A DNA stretch of 64,000 bases. Source: an uncultured Roseibium sp. Its GTDB lineage: Bacteria; Pseudomonadota; Alphaproteobacteria; Rhizobiales; Stappiaceae. This document shows, in pieces, positions 60,178 to 64,000 of the stretch; the stretch's first letter is position 1, and every line of letters starts with the position of its first letter. A program made the translations under genes and the position numbers. Where the stretch lies: NCBI RefSeq assembly GCF_947499295.1, contig NZ_CANMNP010000017.1, positions 1 through 64,000 on the forward strand. Reading direction: 5' to 3'. The notes under the pieces were generated by a model that saw only the letters and a list, made by a program, of their open reading frames with translations, was not told where the DNA came from and did not search any database.

Positions 60178-61517
60178 TGTCATATGAGATGATCGCTCTT
60201 TTGATGTTCTCGTCGATGATGCTGATGCTGCTGACCGGTCAGCGGGTTTTTGGCGCGATTGGCGGCATTGCGTCCATTGCAGCGATAATGCTCTGGGGAA
60301 CCGGTGGCGGAGACATCCCCTTTTCGGCTGCAATGAAACTGATGAAATGGTATCCGCTGCTGACGCTGCCGATGTTTATTTTCATGGGTTATGTCCTGTC
60401 GGAAACCAAGATTGCAGACGATCTTTACAAGATGTTCCATGTCTGGATGGGGCCGATCAACGGGGGGCTCGCCATTGGCACGATTCTGCTGATGGTTTTG
60501 ATCTCGGCCATGAACGGACTTTCCGTCGCGGGCATGGCAATCGGCGCGACGATCGCGCTGCCGGAGCTCTTGAAACGCAAGTATGACAAACGGATGGTGA
60601 CCGGCGTGATTCAGGCCGGATCTTCGCTCGGGATACTTGTGCCCCCTTCTGTCGTGCTTGTGCTTTATGCGATGATCGCCCGGGCACCGGTCGGCCAGCT
60701 ATGGCTCGCCGGCGCCGTGCCGGGCCTGATGATGGCAGCAATGTTCATTGTCTATATTGCGATCAGATGCCGGATACAGCCTGAACTCGGGCCGGCGCTC
60801 TCCGAAGACGAACGGGATGTTTCCCGGGGCGAAAAATACCGTTTGCTGCTGGCAGGACTTTTGCCGCTCATCATCTTTGCGATGATGATGGTGCCTTTCG
60901 TGATGGGAAAAACCAGCCTGGTCGAGGCGTCGGCTGTCGGCGCTCTCACGGCACTGATCGCGGCGGTTCTCAAGCGCCGGATGACATTGGCCATTCTGGT
61001 TCTTTGCTTGAAGAACACCCTCGGTATCTCCTGCATGTTCATGTGGATCATCCTGGCAGCCCTCGGCTTCGGTGCGGTGTTTGATGGTCTGGGTGCCGTC
61101 AAGGCCATTGAGAGCCTGTTCACGGAACAGCTTGGCCTGTCGCCCTGGATGATCCTGATCCTGATGCAACTGTCGTTCCTGGTTATGGGAACATTCCTGG
61201 ACGACACGGCGATGCTGGTGATTGTTGCGCCGCTTTATGTGCCTCTGGTCGGGTCGCTTGACCTCGGCATGCCGCGCGGTGACATTCTGATCTGGTATGG
61301 CGTGCTTTATACGATCACGACGCAGATCGCCTATATGACGCCACCCTTCGGTTACAATCTTTTCCTGATGCGGGCGATGGCGCCCAAGAGCATCACGATG
61401 CGTGACATCTACGGATCTATCACGCCTTTTGTTCTGGTGATGATCCTGGCACTCGTGATCGTAATGGTTTTCCCGCAAATCGCGCTTTGGCTACCCAACC
61501 TGATCTACGGAAAGTAG
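60177..61517 (+). CDS. TRAP transporter large permease (DctM type)
   Basis: A 446-residue membrane subunit with about 12 hydrophobic segments, starting at the ATG in TGATG at 60177; the longer frame runs into the small permease gene. DctM hallmarks include LLTLPMFIFMGYVLSETKIADDLY, MNGLSVAGMAIGATIALPELLK, GVIQAGSSLGILVPPSV and TQIAYMTPPFGYNLFLMRA. It performs ion-coupled uptake of the ligand presented by the DctP protein encoded downstream. Confidence 0.93.
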   Translation: MSYEMIALLMFSSMMLMLLTGQRVFGAIGGIASIAAIMLWGTGGGDIPFSAAMKLMKWYPLLTLPMFIFMGYVLSETKIADDLYKMFHVWMGPINGGLAIGTILLMVLISAMNGLSVAGMAIGATIALPELLKRKYDKRMVTGVIQAGSSLGILVPPSVVLVLYAMIARAPVGQLWLAGAVPGLMMAAMFIVYIAIRCRIQPELGPALSEDERDVSRGEKYRLLLAGLLPLIIFAMMMVPFVMGKTSLVEASAVGALTALIAAVLKRRMTLAILVLCLKNTLGISCMFMWIILAALGFGAVFDGLGAVKAIESLFTEQLGLSPWMILILMQLSFLVMGTFLDDTAMLVIVAPLYVPLVGSLDLGMPRGDILIWYGVLYTITTQIAYMTPPFGYNLFLMRAMAPKSITMRDIYGSITPFVLVMILALVIVMVFPQIALWLPNLIYGK

Positions 61518-61563
61518 CGGCGACACGCGAGACAAAAACAATAAAGTCTGGAGGAAACGGACT

Positions 61564-61578
61564 ATGAGCAGCGGTTAA
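61564..61578 (+). other. Four-codon minigene with ribosome site before dctP
   Basis: A Met-Ser-Ser-Gly frame with stop, preceded by GGAGG nine bases upstream. It lies in the 122-base gap between the TRAP large permease and binding-protein genes. It may act in leader-type translational control or be chance. Confidence 0.3.
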
Positions 61579-61639
61579 AACCCAGAACCGGAAAACGGTG
61601 AACCGCACGGACCGTAAACTGAAAGTAGGGGAACTTGAA

Positions 61640-62689
61640 ATGACCAATAGACGTAATTTTCTCAAGAATGCGGGACTAGGTACCGTTGCTGCCGCCGGTG
61701 CAACGACATTGGCCGCGCCCGCCGTGCTTTCCCAGGAACCCATCAAATGGCGTCTGCAGACCTATGCTGGTGGTGCGCTGGGCGAGCATGTGACGAAGCC
61801 GATGGTGGACTACGTAAACAACGCCTCGAACGGCGAGTTGCAGATCGAACTATTCTATGCCGATCAGATCGTGCCTACGGGCGAGCTGTTTCAAGCATTG
61901 CAGCGTGGCACAATTGACGCCGTACACTCCGATGACGACTCCATGGCCTCACCGACACCCTTGCGCCAGTTCGGCGGGTACTTCCCGTTTGCGACCAAGC
62001 ATATTCTTGATGTGCCGGTTCTGTTCAATCAGTACGGGCTCGCCGACATCTGGCGTTCAGAATACGAAAAGGTCGGTGTAGCTTGGATTTCCGCCGCTGG
62101 TCAGGATCCGTGCAACTTCAACACCAAGAAGGAAATCAAGTCGGTTTCAGATCTTGAGGGGTTGAAGCTCTACACGTTCCCGACAGCTGGCCGCTTCCTG
62201 TCGAAATTCGGCGTTGTACCTGTGTCAATACCCTATGAAGATGCCGAAGTTGCTGTGCAAACTGGTGAACTGGACGGGATGGCATGGTCCGGCATCACGG
62301 AAGACTACACGGTCGGCTGGGCTGACGTTACGGACTACTTCCTGACAAACAATATTTCCGGTGCCTGGATCGGCTCATGGTTCGTCAACCAGAAGCGTTG
62401 GGCAGATCTGCCAGCACATCTCCAGCAACTTGTTCTGGCTGCGACCGAGGCCGGTCATACCTATCGTAACCAGTGGTATTGGGGCGGTGAAGCGCGTCTT
62501 CGTGCGAAGGGTGACAAACTACAACTGCGCACCGTTCCGGCTGCCGAATGGGCACAAGTCGAAGATGCTGCCAAGGATTTCTGGAAAGAGATCGCCGCAG
62601 AAGGTGAACTTCAAGCCAAGATCATTTCGATCTTCCAGGAATACAATGACGTTATCAACCAGGCAGGTCCTCCCTACAATTTCGGGTGA
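61640..62689 (+). CDS. TRAP transporter substrate-binding protein (DctP type), Tat-type signal
   Basis: A 349-residue binding protein. The ATG at 61640 fits the signal sequence MTNRRNFLKNAGLG, which carries a twin-arginine motif (NRRNFLK), and cleavage is likely after the AAPA region. The mature part has the DctP layout: WRLQTYAGGALGEHV, NASNGELQIELFYADQIVPTGELFQAL, then LEGLKLYTFPTAGRFLSKFG and the long helix region. Tat export suggests folding before export. Lying after the permeases, it is transcribed with them. The arginine in the ligand pocket and the neighbours suggest a carboxylate or amino-acid-derived ligand. Confidence 0.9.
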   Translation: MTNRRNFLKNAGLGTVAAAGATTLAAPAVLSQEPIKWRLQTYAGGALGEHVTKPMVDYVNNASNGELQIELFYADQIVPTGELFQALQRGTIDAVHSDDDSMASPTPLRQFGGYFPFATKHILDVPVLFNQYGLADIWRSEYEKVGVAWISAAGQDPCNFNTKKEIKSVSDLEGLKLYTFPTAGRFLSKFGVVPVSIPYEDAEVAVQTGELDGMAWSGITEDYTVGWADVTDYFLTNNISGAWIGSWFVNQKRWADLPAHLQQLVLAATEAGHTYRNQWYWGGEARLRAKGDKLQLRTVPAAEWAQVEDAAKDFWKEIAAEGELQAKIISIFQEYNDVINQAGPPYNFG

Positions 62690-62782
62690 GATCAGTTCCT
62701 GCGGGCTTCGGGGAAGACTTTCTCCGGAGTCCATTCAATGAACTGCAGATAGTACAAGTCCACGAACCAGCGGAAAATAAAA

Positions 62783-64000
62783 ATGCCTGGCAACCTGACC
62801 TTTGACACGCTGAAGTCTCTCGTTTCATCCGGGGAGATCGATACGGTACTCACCTGCATTGTCGACATGCAGGGCAGGCTGATGGGCAAGCGATTTCATG
62901 CGCAGCATTTTGTCGAAACTGCCTTTGAAGAGACCCATTGCTGCAACTATCTGCTGGCGACCGACATCGAAATGTATACCGTTGAAGGTTATGCAGCGAC
63001 GAGCTGGTCGGGTGGTTATGGCGACTATGTCATGAAGCCGGATCTGGACAGTTTACGGCTGACGCCATGGCTTGAAGGTACGGTCATGGTGATGTGTGAT
63101 GTGCTTGATCACCATACGCATGAAGAGGTGCCACATTCGCCGCGCGCAATGCTGAAAAAGGTTGTCGGTCTGTTTGCCGACAAGGGGCTGACGCCGATTG
63201 CTGCAACGGAGCTGGAGTTTTTTCTGTTTGAGAAAAGCTTCGACGATATGCGCAAATCCGGCTTTCGCGATCTTGAACCGATCTCCGGTTACAACGAAGA
63301 CTATCATATCCTGCAGACAACCAAGGAAGAGGACGTCATGCGTCCCTTGCGGAACGGTCTTTATGGCGCAGGGATCCCGGTTGAGAACACCAAAGGTGAA
63401 GCTGAGACCGGTCAGGAAGAACTGAACATCAAATACGCTCCGGCCATGGATACGGCCGAGAACCACACAATCGCCAAGCACGCGGTAAAAGAGATTGCCT
63501 GGGCCAAGGGCCGCTCGGCGTCTTTTCTGGCAAAGTGGCGCAGCGACAAGGTGGGGTCGTCGTCACACGTACATCAGTCCCTTTTCGACAAGAAAGGCAA
63601 CAATGTCTTTTGCGATGGCAAGGGCGACTACGGCATGTCCGAAACGATGTGCCACTACCTTGCGGGCCTGATCAAATACGCACCGGACTACACCTATTTT
63701 CTGGCCCCTTACATCAATAGCTACAAGCGTTTCCAGAAGGGAACCTTTGCTCCGACAAAGACCGTCTGGTCGGTCGACAACCGCACAGCCGGTTTCCGGC
63801 TGTGCGGGGAACACACCAAGGCGCTCAGGGTCGAATGCCGGATCGGTGGGTCCGATCTTAACCCCTATCTGGCACTGGCTGCCCAGCTTGCCGCCGGCCT
63901 GCGCGGCATTGAAGAAAAATTGCCGCTCGATCCTCCAACGGCGGGCGATGTCTACGAGGCGAAACGGGCGCGGGAAATCCCTCACACGCTTCGCGATGCG
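62783..64000 (+). CDS. Glutamine synthetase family enzyme (partial)
   Basis: At least 406 residues, running off the right edge. The start is the ATG at 62783. GS features are visible: an N-terminal beta-grasp (IVDMQGRLMGKRFHA), the acidic metal motif AATELEFFLF, NIKYAPAMDTAENHTIAKHAVKE, a SSSHVHQSLFD catalytic-strand motif, then YKRFQKGTFAPTKTVWSVDNR and RVECRIGGSDLNPYLALAA. It is closer to the gamma-glutamyl-amide synthetases (PuuA-like) than to canonical GlnA. With the TRAP importer and amidohydrolase it probably attaches glutamate to an imported amine, or handles an amide product. End not seen. Confidence 0.85.
   Translation, partial: MPGNLTFDTLKSLVSSGEIDTVLTCIVDMQGRLMGKRFHAQHFVETAFEETHCCNYLLATDIEMYTVEGYAATSWSGGYGDYVMKPDLDSLRLTPWLEGTVMVMCDVLDHHTHEEVPHSPRAMLKKVVGLFADKGLTPIAATELEFFLFEKSFDDMRKSGFRDLEPISGYNEDYHILQTTKEEDVMRPLRNGLYGAGIPVENTKGEAETGQEELNIKYAPAMDTAENHTIAKHAVKEIAWAKGRSASFLAKWRSDKVGSSSHVHQSLFDKKGNNVFCDGKGDYGMSETMCHYLAGLIKYAPDYTYFLAPYINSYKRFQKGTFAPTKTVWSVDNRTAGFRLCGEHTKALRVECRIGGSDLNPYLALAAQLAAGLRGIEEKLPLDPPTAGDVYEAKRAREIPHTLRDA

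Noticed and set aside
1..64000. CRISPR arrays, insertion sequences, prophage genes, tRNA or rRNA genes
   Set aside because: I looked for regularly spaced repeats, transposase or integrase motifs and cloverleaf-like or rRNA-like stretches and saw none; a tRNAscan or covariance-model run would be decisive.

Overview
The window reads as a piece of chromosome from an alphaproteobacterium, most likely a marine, metabolically versatile member of the Stappiaceae/Rhodobacteraceae side (a Roseibium/Labrenzia-like organism). This is inferred from the moderately high G+C, a C4-type 5-aminolevulinate synthase with FNR boxes, the many ABC and TRAP uptake systems, rhizobial-type glycerol import genes and a NAD-linked [NiFe] hydrogenase. 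No rRNA, tRNA, CRISPR array or insertion sequence was seen. Genes are dense, with many 4-base ATGA/GTGA overlaps.

Layout. 1-2.6 kb: an unknown exported protein and hemA (minus). 2.9-6.7 kb: a TetR-controlled acyl-CoA operon (crotonase, acyl-CoA synthetase, two hotdog proteins). 6.7-7.9 kb: an ArsR/SRPBCC pair and a DUF427 protein. 8.2-9.9 kb: a CofD-like protein of the poorly understood GAK system, then rbsD. 10.1-17.8 kb: a LacI-controlled sugar or glycoside ABC operon with an intracellular glycosidase; one permease carries an inserted DUF11-like domain. 17.9-27.2 kb (all minus): an exported trypsin-like protease, a three-gene transglutaminase / circularly permuted ATP-grasp-alpha-E / DUF2126 cluster, and an orphan binding protein. 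27.8-32.3 kb: a branched-chain-amino-acid-type ABC operon; then a minus-strand reductase. 33.9-39.9 kb: glycerol ABC importer in the order glpV-S-T-P-Q-U. 40.0-41.6 kb: BlaI-type repressor and M56 protease. 41.8-42.9 kb: SGNH hydrolase. 43.3-48.6 kb: hoxFUYH, an unannotated 36-codon ORF coupled at both ends, and hoxW. 48.6-55.2 kb (minus): a seven-gene operon built around the GAK-system ATP-grasp enzyme and HprK-related kinase B, with two phosphatases, a PhoU-kinase fusion, a NUDIX hydrolase and an amphi-Trp protein. 55.3-57.7 kb: GH4 glycosidase and divergent AraC regulator. 57.7-64 kb: RpiR regulator, N-formylglutamate amidohydrolase-like protein, TRAP transporter and a glutamine-synthetase-family enzyme running off the edge.

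How they work together. Most of the window is scavenging: glycosides, glycerol, amino-acid-like solutes and an organic acid or amine are imported and each is tied to a local regulator or enzyme. Oxygen control probably links hemA and hox, since both have FNR-like sites upstream. All three ABC operons carry strong hairpins directly after the binding-protein gene, suggesting a shared way of keeping binding protein in excess. The best candidate for an undescribed system is the GAK operon at 48.6-55.2 kb, with its CofD-like partner 39 kb away at 8.2 kb. Its kinase and phosphatase content points to a phosphorylation cycle on a protein or small molecule, but substrate and role cannot be read from sequence.
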